DNA of 64,000 nucleotides, from assembly GCF_902459465.1 (NCBI RefSeq), contig NC_047066.1, positions 20,401,047 through 20,465,046 of the forward strand, read 5' to 3'. Made by a program: the position numbers and the translations under genes. The DNA comes from Asterias rubens. Taxonomy: Eukaryota > Echinodermata > Asteroidea > Forcipulatida > Asteriidae. The notes under the pieces are model-generated. The model was not told where the DNA came from and made no database searches. It saw nothing but the letters and a program-made list of their open reading frames with translations. Shown here piece after piece: positions 22,101-34,100 of the stretch; within the stretch, counting starts at the first letter, position 1, and every line of letters begins with the position of its first letter.

Positions 22101-25100
22101 CGTGTAAGCTATATGCGTGGTTTCGTTGGCTGTCTTTACCATTCACTGTGATGAATACGAAATGGTTTCGGGGAGGGGTAGAAAGCACCCATCGTGAGTC
22201 ACTTTTTATTAAAATTGCTGGCGAAGAAATTGAGAGAAAATGAAAGTAAAATCAATAAACAAGTCGGCTTACCGTTACATTCTCCACAATTTATACAGCA
22301 CTTTTGTAGCTTCATAGATGCATTACCATGATATATCAAAATAATAACAAGTTCTGCTTGAACTGGCATCGTCTGATGCACTTTTTACCTTACTGTAATA
22401 TGCTGTAGTCTAGATAATAGTCTCATTTTTATGCGTGGTTGGTTTCAGGTTATAAAAACTAATAACCCAATCTGTATCAATATGCCCGACCACAGCTAAG
22501 CCATTGTCAACAAGGGCTTATTATCGTGAATCGAAGTTTTTAAAGGAAGGTTGTACTAATTAGTTGTTAGAACACCCATTTTGTGAGTCACTTTTAACCC
22601 CCCTCTTAAATTTGACATTGTTTAGGGATTGCAACGTAGATACAGTCTTCCAATACGAAATGCTTAATCAAAAAAATACCATAAGTTAGCAGGCAACATA
22701 GGCCTTATATGGGCATAAGAACAAAGTAATGCAATTTGTAATTGCATTTCAACAAAGTCTGACATAATTTAGAAACAAACATTATGAGTGAACCTTTGAC
22801 AAACAATCCAGTGCAATAACATGAAGGGCCTATACATGTACATTCTTTTGTGAAAGTGTTTCGTGTTGTGATAATACTTAAAAAGGAATTGTACAAGTCT
22901 ACACTCAAGTTTTATTTTTATGCTAGTAAGCCCAGTGTATGTCACACAACCAGTTCTTCAATTGCTCAATAAACCATTGTGTTTCAACTTATAAAAACAA
23001 GTCTCCAACCTTGTATATATTACAACGTGGTGTCAGAAGTGGGATAGAAATGTGCATGAGTTATTTCTTTTGATAGACCTTGATACAGTACACGTCATAA
23101 GTTGATGGATGATTACACAAACTTCGTTTAACTTGTACATGACCTTTTGCAATTTCTCATTTGGGAAGCGAGAGTCTAGATTGTCATTAATGATATCACT
23201 ATCTCTTCTTGCATTGACTGCAATCGAAGAGGTCAAGTAATGGAAACAAGCATGTACGTGTACCTAAACTGACACTGGTCTTACATACCTCTATGATATC
23301 ATTGGATACAATTATTTCATTGGATAACGTGTAGTGACGTATGCTTGTGACGCTAATAGGCGAAGGGTGTAGACCCCTCGCACTGCCCTTTTTGTAGCAA
23401 TTTTGTTTTGCATGTGTTTGTTGAGCACACACACTGTAGTAGTAACACACACTGTAGTAGTAACACATGGGGAATTTGACTGTGAAGTTTCAACATTGTA
23501 CAGCGTTTTTGTTGCCGTGTTCTATCATCAATTGTAACCGCACTGGGCCATTACTGTCTCCTTGCCATCGGGCAATCGGGGTCGGCACTGTTGTCCACAA
23601 AGCACTGAACAATGTCCCTTGATTTGCCAAAAGTGAAAGTATATTTTGTTGTTATTAATACATAAAAAAAGATAATTCATACTGCCCGATGGTATGTAAA
23701 CAACTTGATGTTTTAACCCTGTATTGGCAATCATTATTAAATTTTGATTATTCAAATCTATTCCAAACAGAACTCGTTTGTGTACTGCGCACCCTTGGTA
23801 TATATGGGCCAGTCTGGGCCTGCAAATGTTGACTCCACAGCACTTATACACCCAATGGCAACAGTGTCATTGGTGCCTCACTCACCAAGTTAGGTGTTTC
23901 CCCCGATTGCGGAAAGACGATTCCCAAGTTGTCATAGATTGCATCAGTATGACATTACCCGGGAATGTGATCCTATTTCAAAAAGCCGATGTTATGTTGT
24001 CACGCAGGTTTTCAATATTATTTGGTACAATTCTCATTTGGAGAAGTGTGGTTTCAACCAGGTAGATTGGTATGTTACAATTCCTACAACTATAGCATTG
24101 TGAGTCCGTACAATGAGAGATGGTGGTTCTGCCACAAAGTTCTATAATTATGTAAAGAATGGGCATCTTTTGCTGAAAAGAGAGTTCCAGTGGGGATTGC
24201 TTGGGACGATAACAGTTGTGGAATGTATCATTATCAATTGGACAATTGGCATCCCCAATGTTTTGGAAGATAGATAGTCCAGGGAGGGAGTATTATGACA
24301 AAGTTCTGCTGGTGAAAACAACATTGTGAGTTTACCCTCTTTGCTTATAGTCCTTGGTCTGAGAAAATGTTCCACGAACTTTGCCGTAGGTTAACCGCAA
24401 GAAAATCCCTTCGTTCTGGACCCATTCATCATTAGAGTCTTTCTTAAGAAAGGACACTCTACTTCACGGACACAAAAACAATTGGTTTGAGAAGTTTTTT
24501 TTGTGGCAAGCTTTCCATTATATTGAAATGAACAATAAGTGACCTCTAGTCCGCTAGGTCATGTTTCACATAGTATCGTGCTATTAAAGTAAGTTCGGAC
24601 AGTGTTTCTCTATTTCAATTCTGATGGTTTGTGCACTTTTCGGTTTGTACTCATGGATTGAATATGGACACTCAGAAGATTATGAAGAAGATGTAAAGCT
24701 TAAGATGTTGGAACTAGACATATTTGGGTATAAAATGTAACTTCCTGGTCAGAGTTAAGGAACTAAATCCTAAGTCAGGGACTCAAAACACCAATTGTCT
24801 TGGGAAGTTATTTTGTGGCACATTGTGTCCCGTGAGTCCTGGCCCTTTGCTGTGTCAGCGTGACCCGGAATCGGTGTCAAAATAACCCATATTGATCAAA
24901 CTGACACATGAATTGAGTTAAAATCAAACACTTTTCCATGTAAGTCTGAAAAACTCCTAGGTCTGGAGTTTTCAGAGGGTCAATGTAAGAGTCGAGCCCT
25001 TTTCAATGCTTGGGCTCTGGGGTTTTGCCGTTAAAACGTTAGCATTTGGAAGCGAGCCAAAGCTAACGCCATGGTATAGAAAACGGCCAGCGATAGAGTT

Positions 25101-28100
25101 AACCTGATTGGAAAGTATAAACAATGCGTTTGAAATACTTTTTGCTCAAATGAACCGAGAGCACACCTCCACTTAGTAAGGTAATGAACACATTTAACGC
25201 AAGAGTGGGTTCTGTGTTCAGGTAACCCTAAACGACATTTCAGGAACGATTTATATAGTTGGATTATACCAACGCCCATTGTAGACCCTCGGCAAACACA
25301 TCGCTATGACTCATGTTATTGTATTCAAAATAACTTGAATACAAATAGGTCTAGGGCGCAAAATTTTTTATTAGCTTAAAGTGGTATTAGATCCCTTAAA
25401 ATTTAGCCATTGTGTTTATAACTGGTCTTCCCTTTTGTAGTATAACATTCTTAGGAAGAATAAAATGAAGTTTATGTTTTAGTTGCACAATAATTTAATA
25501 TGCGTTAGCATTATTGAATTAAATGATAAATAATTATTGTACTTTTTGTATAGTAAAGGCAACATTTTTGTGTAGTAAAGGTACGATTGCCAACAATGGT
25601 TAGCACAACTGGCAGGCAATGACATTGCAAAAGAAATGTTTGTTCTTGCACCTAATAAAAATGGCGGCTGCGTATAAATCCTGACTCAACTAACTTCAGT
25701 CTCAACTTCATTTCGTTACGCATAACTTCTATTTTTTTTGCAGACATATTTACAGAAGTATGAGTATTTTGGACCAGACATTGGCGATCAAGTGCATGAC
25801 GATACACAGTTGGAAAAGGCAATCAGAGCACTACAATACCAGTGCAATTTAAACGTAACAGGTGACGTATTATTTGATGTTAATGTTATTATATTTAATG
25901 TGAAACAAAACCCACATCCACTCCATTTCCTCAATATAGAACATTATTTTTATAATACTTATGTGAGATTTAAATACACTAGAAATGTGAAAATCTGGAC
26001 TTGCCTTGACTTACTCTTTGTAAAGACTACGTTTTCATTAAATAATTTGAACTTTGGCAAACGATTCGCAAAAGGTCCAGTACAACACGACTGAGTTAAA
26101 ATAACCGTATTCCCTGTTCGGAGCCGGAGAAATGACCAAAGTGTCACCAGTGCATCCACGTTTTTTTGGCGTGGTGACTAAGCAATAGTATTAATGACAT
26201 GACTGCTACAATCGCACAATAGTCTATAATGTGATAACAATGTAGTGAGGTATACGATATGCTAATACGAAATGTAATTTAATTCACACCATTATTCTTA
26301 AACGTGCTATTGATCCATTCAACTCCCACAATCTACAGGAATTGAGGACGAACATATCTTTGAATGTATTTCAAGATCCCGCTGCGGGAATACAGACAAA
26401 GTTCTACCATTAACTCATCGGAAAAAGGGTGGACGTAGGAAGCGTTACTACATACCATCTGAAGGTCTGGATTGGTCAGCGCCATCAACTCTTATAACCT
26501 ATGACATCATCCGATACACGGACGACCTTCCACCCACTGTGGTTGAGGAGGCCATTCGTGATGCGTTCGAGGTAAGAAACAGTGACTGAAGTGACCATGG
26601 ATCCAACCAAAACTTCTGAATATTATAGTTTGTATAATACATATAACATGTATTTCCACTCTCTTAAAGCTGTGGTCATGTATACAATCAAATTGAAGTG
26701 TGAACATTTCATTTAAAAACGGGGGCTAGTTTTTGAGATATCGCCAACAATCCGTAGCAGTTATTGTACAAGCAGAATCCCCAATATGAACTTTACAAAA
26801 TCTGAGAAACGTTACGCGTTAACGTTTCAATCAAATTTCAACAGGGCACAACAAAATCATTTTACATAGCCACATTACTTCGAAGTGAAACGTTTCTCAA
26901 TAATGTTTCATACTATTGAAAGCTGCTGTAAGAGTGATTACCAAACGTAAGAAAATCTGAATAATAAACTAAAACCATAACCATATTACGATATCCTTAA
27001 CTTCAACTATAGCCTTATATTAAAACAATACCAGTGGTCATTTTCACTATCTTAAAGCTGTGGTCAAATAGCACAATACTCACGTTCCAAAGAATACGAG
27101 GTGGAGATGTTGACATCGGTATATACTTCTACCCGTCGTTTGAAGAGCACGGGGATAACCGGCCGTTTGACGGCCCAGGTATGGTGCTGGCTCACGCCTT
27201 CTGGCCATGGAGCGAGGAAGACACTGCGGATGTACATCTGGACGAGGGCGAAACGTGGACACACAAGTCTTACTCAGGTAAACAAGTTAAAGGTCTACCT
27301 TTTAGGAGGGTTCCCTTGTCCTTACTGAGACTGTAGCTGGTTTAGCCTCAATTTTTCCTTGGGGAACATCTTCCATGACGACCCTTTAAAATAATATTGT
27401 TTTTGCACCTTTTAGTTTTAAACGTATATGATTGGTCTTTTGCCACTATAAACTCCTTGTTCTTTTGACTGGTTTGGGACCATTTTATTTTTCGGCCAAT
27501 TGTTAAAAATCGGCCTTTTTGAGCCAGGATTTTTTGTTCAAAAAACTGCAAGGGGTTAAACTTGTTCTTTTGACTGATTTGGGACCATTTTATTTTTCGG
27601 CCAATATTTAAAAATGGGCCTTTTTGAGTCAAGATTTTTTGTTCAAAAAACTGCAAGGGGTTAAACTTGTTCTTTTGACTGGTTTGTGACCATTTTATTT
27701 TTCGGCCAATTTTTAAAAATGGGCCTTTTTGAGTCAGGATTTTTTGTTAAAAAAACTGCAAGGGGTTAAACTTGTTCTTTTGACTGATTTGGGACCATTT
27801 TATTTTTCGGCCAATTTTTAAAAATGGGCCTTTTTGAGTCAGGATTTTTTGTTAAAAAAACTGCAAGGGGTTAAACTTGTTCTTTTGACTGATTTGGGAC
27901 CATTTTATTTTTCGGCCAATTTTTAAAAATGGGCCTTTTTGAGCCAAGATTTTTGTTAAAAAAACTGCAAGGGGTTAAACTTGTTCTTTTGACTGGTTTG
28001 GGACCATTTTATTTTTCGGCCAATTTTTAAAAATGGGCCTTTTTGAGTCACGATTTTTTGTTAAAAAAACTGCAAGGGGTTAAACTTGTTCTTTTGACTG

Positions 28101-31100
28101 ATTTGGGACCATTTTATTTTTCGGCCAATTTTTAAAAATGGGCCTTTTTGAGTCAGGATTTTTTGTTAAAAAAACTGCAAGGGGTTAAACTTGTTCTTTT
28201 GACTGATTTGGGACCATTTTATTTTTCGGCCAATTTTTAAAAATGGGCCTTTTTGAGCCAAGATTTTTTGTTAAAAAAACTGCAAGGGGTTAAACTTGTT
28301 CTTTTGACTGGTTTGGGACCATTTTATTTTTCGGCCAATTTTTAAAAATGGGCCTTTTTGAGTCAGGATTTTTTGTTCAAAAAACTGCAAGGGGTTAAAC
28401 TTGTTCTTTTGACTGATTTGGGACCATTTTATTTTTCGGCCAATTTTTAAAAATGGGCCTTTTTGAGTCAGGATTTTTTGTTCAAAAAACTGCAAGGGGT
28501 TAAACTTGTTCTTTTGACTGGTTTGGGACCATTTTATTTTTCGGCCAATTTTTAAAAATGGGCCTTTTCGAGTCAGGATTTTTTGTTAAAAAAACTGCAA
28601 GGGGTTAAACTTGTTCTTTTGACTGATTTGGGACCATTTTATTTTTCGGCCAATTTTTAAAAATGGGCCTTTTTGAGTCAGGATTTTTTGTTCAAAAAAC
28701 TGCAAGGGGTTAAACTTGTTCTTTTGACTGGTTTGGGACCATTGTATTTTTCGGCCAATTTTTAAAAATGGGCCTTTTTGAGTCGGGATTTGTTGTTAAA
28801 AAAACTGCAAGGGGTTAAACTTGTTCTTTTGACTGGTTTGGGACCATTTTATTTTTCGGCCAATATTTAAAAATGGGCCTTTTTGAGTCAGGATTTTTTG
28901 TTCAAAAAACTGCAAGGGGTTAAACTTGTTCTTTTGACTGGTTTGGGACCATTTTATTATTCGGCCAATTTTTAAAAATGGGCCTTTTTGAGTCAGGATT
29001 TTTTGTTAAAAAAACTGCAAGGGGTTAAACTTGTTCTTTTGACTGATTTGGGACCATTTTATTTTTCGGCCAATTTTTAAAAATGGGCCTTTTTGAGCCA
29101 AGATTTTTTGTTCAAAAAACTGCAAGGGGTTAAACTTGTTCTTTTGACTGGTTTGGGACCATTTTATTTTTCGGCCAATTTTTAAAAATGGGCCTTTTTG
29201 AGTCAGGATTTTTTGTTCAAAAAACTGCAAGGGGTTAAACTTGTTCTTTTGACTGGTTTGGGACCATTTTATTTTTCGGCCAATTTTTAAAAATGGGCCT
29301 TTTTGAGCCAAGATTTTTTGTTAAAAAAACTGCAAGGGGTTAAACTTGTTCTTTTGACTGGTTTGGGACCATTTTATTTTTCGGCCAATTTTTAAAAATG
29401 GGCCTTTTTGAGTCAGGATTTTTTGTTAAAAAAACTGCAAGGGGTTAAACTTGTTCTTTTGACTGATTTGGGACCATTTTATTTTTCGGCCAATTTTTAA
29501 AAATGGGCCTTTTTGAGCCAAGATTTTTTGTTAAAAAAACTGCAAGGGGTTAAACTTGTTCTTTTGACTGGTTTGGGACCATTTTATTTTTCGGCCAATT
29601 TTTAAAAATGGGCCTTTTTGAGTCAGGAATTTTTGTTAAAAAAACTGCAAGGGGTTAAACTTGTTCTTTTGACTGATTTGGGACCATTTTATTTTTCGGC
29701 CAATTTTTAAAAATGGGCCTTTTTGAGTCAGGATTTTTTGTTAAAAAAACTGCAAGGGGTTAAACTTGTTCTTTTGACTGGTTTGGGACCATTTTTATTT
29801 TTCGTCCAATTTTTAAAAATGGGCCATTTTGAGTCAGGAATTTTTGTTAAGAAAACTGCAAGGGGTTAAACTTGTTCTTTTGACTGATTTGGGACCATTT
29901 TATTTTTCGGCCAATTTTTAAAAATGGGCCTTTTTGAGCCAAGATTTTTTGTTAAAAAAACTGCAAGGGGTTAAACTTGTTCTTTTGACTGGTTTGGGAC
30001 CATTTTATTTTTGGCAAATTTTTTAAAAATGGGCCTTTTTGAGTCAGGATTTTTTGTTCAAAAAACTGCAAGGGGTTAAACTTGTTCTTTTGACTGGTTT
30101 GGGACCATTTTATTATTCGGCCAATTTTTAAAAATGGGCCTTTTTGAGTCAGGATATTTTGTTAAAAAAACTGCAAGGGGTTAAACTTCTTCTTTTGACT
30201 GGTTTGGGACCATTTTATTTTTCAGCCAATTTTTAAAAATAGGCCTTTTTGAGCCAGGATTTTGAGTTAAAAAAACTGCAAGGGGTTAAACTTGTTCTTT
30301 TGACTGATTTGGGACCATTTTATTTTTCGGCCAATTTTTAAAAATGGGCCTTTTTGAGCAAAGATTTTTTGTTCAAAAAACTGCAAGGGGTTAAACTTGT
30401 TCTTTTGACTGGTTTGGGACCATTTTATTTTTCGGCCAATTTTTAAAAACGGGCCTTTTTGAGTCAGGATTTTTTGTTCAAAAAACTGCAAGGGGTTAAA
30501 CTTGTTCTTTTGACTGGTTTGGGACCATTTTATTTTTCGGCCAATTTTTAAAAATGGGCCTTTTTGAGTCAGGAATTTTTGTTAAAAAAAACTGCAAGGG
30601 GTTAAACTTGTTCTTTTGACTGATTTGGGACCATTTTATTTTTCGGCCAATTTTTAAAAATGGGCCTTTTTGAGCCAAGATTTTTTGTTAAAAAAACTGC
30701 AAGGGGTTAAACTTGTTCTTTTGACTGGTTTGGGACCATTTTATTTTTGGCCAATTTTTAAAAATGGGCCTTTTTGAGCCAAGATTTTTTGTTAAAAAAA
30801 CTGCAAGGGGTTAAACTTGTTCTTTTGACTGGTTTGGGACCATTTTATTTTTCGGCCAATTTTTAAAAATGGGCCTTTTTGAGCCAGGATTGTTTGTTCA
30901 AAAAACTGCAAGGGGTTAAACTTGTTCTTTTGACTGGTTTGGGACCATTTTATTAATCGGCCAATTTTTAAAAATGGGCCTTTTTGAGTCAGGATATTTC
31001 GTTAAAAAAACTGCAAGGGGTTAAACTTGTTCTTTTGACTGGTTTGGGACCATTTTATTTTTCGGCCAATTTTTAAAAATGGGCCTTTTTGAACCAAGAT

Positions 31101-34100
31101 TTTTTGTTAAAAAAACTGCAAGGGGTTAAACTTGTTCTTTTGACTGGTTTGGGACCATTTTATTTTTCGGCCAATTTTTAAAAATGGGCCTTTTTGAGTC
31201 AGGATTTTTTGTTAAAAAAACTGCAAGGGGTTAAACTTGTTCTTTTGACTGATTTGGGACCATTTTATTTTTCGGCCAATTTTTAAAAATGGGCCTTTTT
31301 GAGTCAGGATTTTTTGTTCAAAAAACTGCAAGGGGTTAAACTTGTTCTTTTGACTGGTTTGGGACCATTGTATTTTTCGGCCAATTTTTAAAAATGGGCC
31401 TATTTGAGTCGGGATTTGTTGTTAAAAAAACTGCAAGGGGTTAAACTTGTTCTTTTGACTGGTTTGGGACCATTTTATTTTTCGGCCAATATTTAAAAAT
31501 GGGCCTTTTTGAGTCAGGATTTTTTGTTCAAAAAACTGCAAGGGGTTAAACTTGTTCTTTTGACTGGTTTGGGACCATTTTATTTTTCGGCCAATTTTTA
31601 AAAATGGGCCTTTTTGAGTCAGGATTTTTTGTTAAAAAAACTGCAAGGGGTTAAACTTGTTCTTTTGACTGATTTGGGACCATTTTATTTTTCGGCCAAT
31701 ATTTAAAAATGGGCCTTTTTGAGTCAGGATTTTTTGTTCAAAAAACTGCAAGGGGTTAAACTTGTTCTTTTGACTGGTTTGGGACCATTTTATTATTCGG
31801 CCAATTTTTAAAAATGGGCCTTTTTGAGTCAGGATTTTTTGTTAAAAAAACTGCAAGGGGTTAAACTTGTTCTTTTGACTGATTTGGGACCACTTTTTTA
31901 TTTCGGCCAATTTTTAAAAATGGGCCTTTTTGAGCCAAGATTTTTTGTTCAAAAAACTGCAAGGGGTTAAACTTGTTCTTTTGACTGGTTTGGGACCATT
32001 TTATTTTTCGGCCAATTTTTAAAAATGGGCCTTTTTGAGTCAGGATTTTTTGTTCAAAAAACTGCAAGGGGTTAAACTTGTTCTTTTGACTGGTTTGGGA
32101 CCATTTATTTTTCGGCCAATTTTTAAAAATGGGCCTTTTGAGCCAAGATTTTTTGTTAAAAAAACTGCAAGGGGTTAAACTTGTTCTTTTGACTGGTTTG
32201 GGACCATTTTATTTTTCGGCCAATTTTTAAAAATGGGCCTTTTTGAGTCAGGAATTTTTGTTAAAAAAACTGCAAGGGGTTAAACTTGTTCTTTTGACTG
32301 ATTTGGGACCATTTTATTTTTCGGCCAATTTTTAAAAATGGGCCTTTTTGAGCCAAGATTTTTTGTTAAAAAAACTGCAAGGGGTTAAACTTGTTCTTTT
32401 GACTGGTTTGGGACCATTTTATTTTTCGGCCAATTTTTAAAAATGGGCCTTTTTGAGTCAGGAATTTTTGTTAAAAAAACTGCAAGGGGTTAAACTTGTT
32501 CTTTTGACTGATTTGGGACCATTTTATTTTTCGGCCAATTTTTAAAAATGGGCCTTTTTGAGCCAAGATTTTTTGTTCAAAAAACTGCAAGGGGTTAAAC
32601 TTGTTCTTTTGACTGGTTTGGGACCATTTTATTATTCGGCCAATTTTTAAAAATGGGCCTTTTTGAGTCAGGATTTTTTGTTCAAAAAACTGCAAGGGGT
32701 TAAACTTGTTCTTTTGACTGGTTTGGGACCATTTTATTTTTCGGCCAATTTTTAAAAATGGGCCTTTTGGAGCCAAGATTTTTTTTTTAAAAAACTGCAA
32801 GGGGTTAAACTTGTTCTTTTGACTGGTTTGGGAGCATTTTATTTTTCGGCCAATTTTTAAAAATGGGCCTTTTTGAGCCAGGATTTTTTGTTAAAAAAAC
32901 TGCAAGGGGTTAAACTTGTTCTTTTGACTGGTTTGGGACCATTTTATTTTTCGGCCAATTTTTAAAAATGGGCCTTTTTGAGTCAGGAATTTTTGTTAAA
33001 AAAACTGCAAGGGGTTAAACTTGTTCTTTTGACTGATTTGGGACCATTTTATTTTTCGGCCAATTTTTAAAAATGGGCCTTTTTGAGTCAGGATTTTTTG
33101 TTAAAAAAACTGCAAGGGGTTAAACTTGTTCTTTTGACTGGTTTGGGACCATTTTATTTTTCGGCCAATTTTTAAAAATGGGCCTTTTTGAGCCAAGATT
33201 TTTTGTTAAAAAAACTGCAAGGGGTTAAACTTGTTCTTTTGACTGGTTTGGGACCATTTTATTTTTCGGCCAATTTTTAAAAATGGGCCTTTTTGAGTCA
33301 AGATTTTTTGTTAAAAAAACTGCAAGGGGTTAAACTTGTTCTTTTGACTGATTTGGGACCATTTTATTTTTCGGCCAACTTTTAAAAATGGGCCTTTTTG
33401 AGCCAAGATTTTTTGTTAAAAAAACTGCAAGGGGTTAAACTTGTTCTTTTGACTGGTTTGGGACCATTTTATTTTTCGGCCAATTTTTAAAAATGGGCCT
33501 TTTTGAGCCAAGATTTTTTGTTAAAAAAACTGCAAGGGGTTAAACTTGTTCTTTTGACTGGTTTGGGACCATTTTATTTTCGGCCAATTTTTAAAAATGG
33601 GCCTTTTTGAGCCAGATTTTTTGTTAAAAAAACTGCAAGGGGTTAAACTTGTTCTTTTGACTGGTTTGGGACCATTTTATTTTTCGGCCAATTTTTAAAA
33701 ATGGGCCTTTTTGAGCCAAGATTTTTTGTTAAAAAAACTGCAAGGGGTTAAACTTGTTCTTTTGACTGGTTTGGGACCATTTTATTTTTCGGCCAATTTT
33801 TAAAAATGGGCCTTTTTGAGCAAGGATTTTTTGTTAAAAAAACTGCAAGGGGTTAAACTTGTTCTTTTGACTGGTTTGGGACCATTTTATTTTTCGGCCA
33901 ATTTTTAAAAATGGGCCTTTTTGAGCCAGGATTGTTTGTTCAAAAAACTGCAAGGGGTTAAACTTGTTCTTTTGACTGGTTTGGGACCATTTTATTATTC
34001 GGCCAATTTTTAAAAATGGGCCTTTTGAGTCAGGATATTTTCGTTAAAAAAACTGCAAGGGGTTAAACTTGTTCTTTTGACTGATTTGGGACCATTTTAT

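Larger units (their letters stand above)
19175..25743 (+). other. MMP intron 1, no gene seen
   Basis: A 6.6-kb intron. It holds a local 70-75-bp duplication (20751-20892), an 18-bp tandem pair (about 23426-23463) and a faint repeated segment near 24470 and 24780. Short open frames on both strands lack domains or splice-consistent neighbours. Confidence 0.6.
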
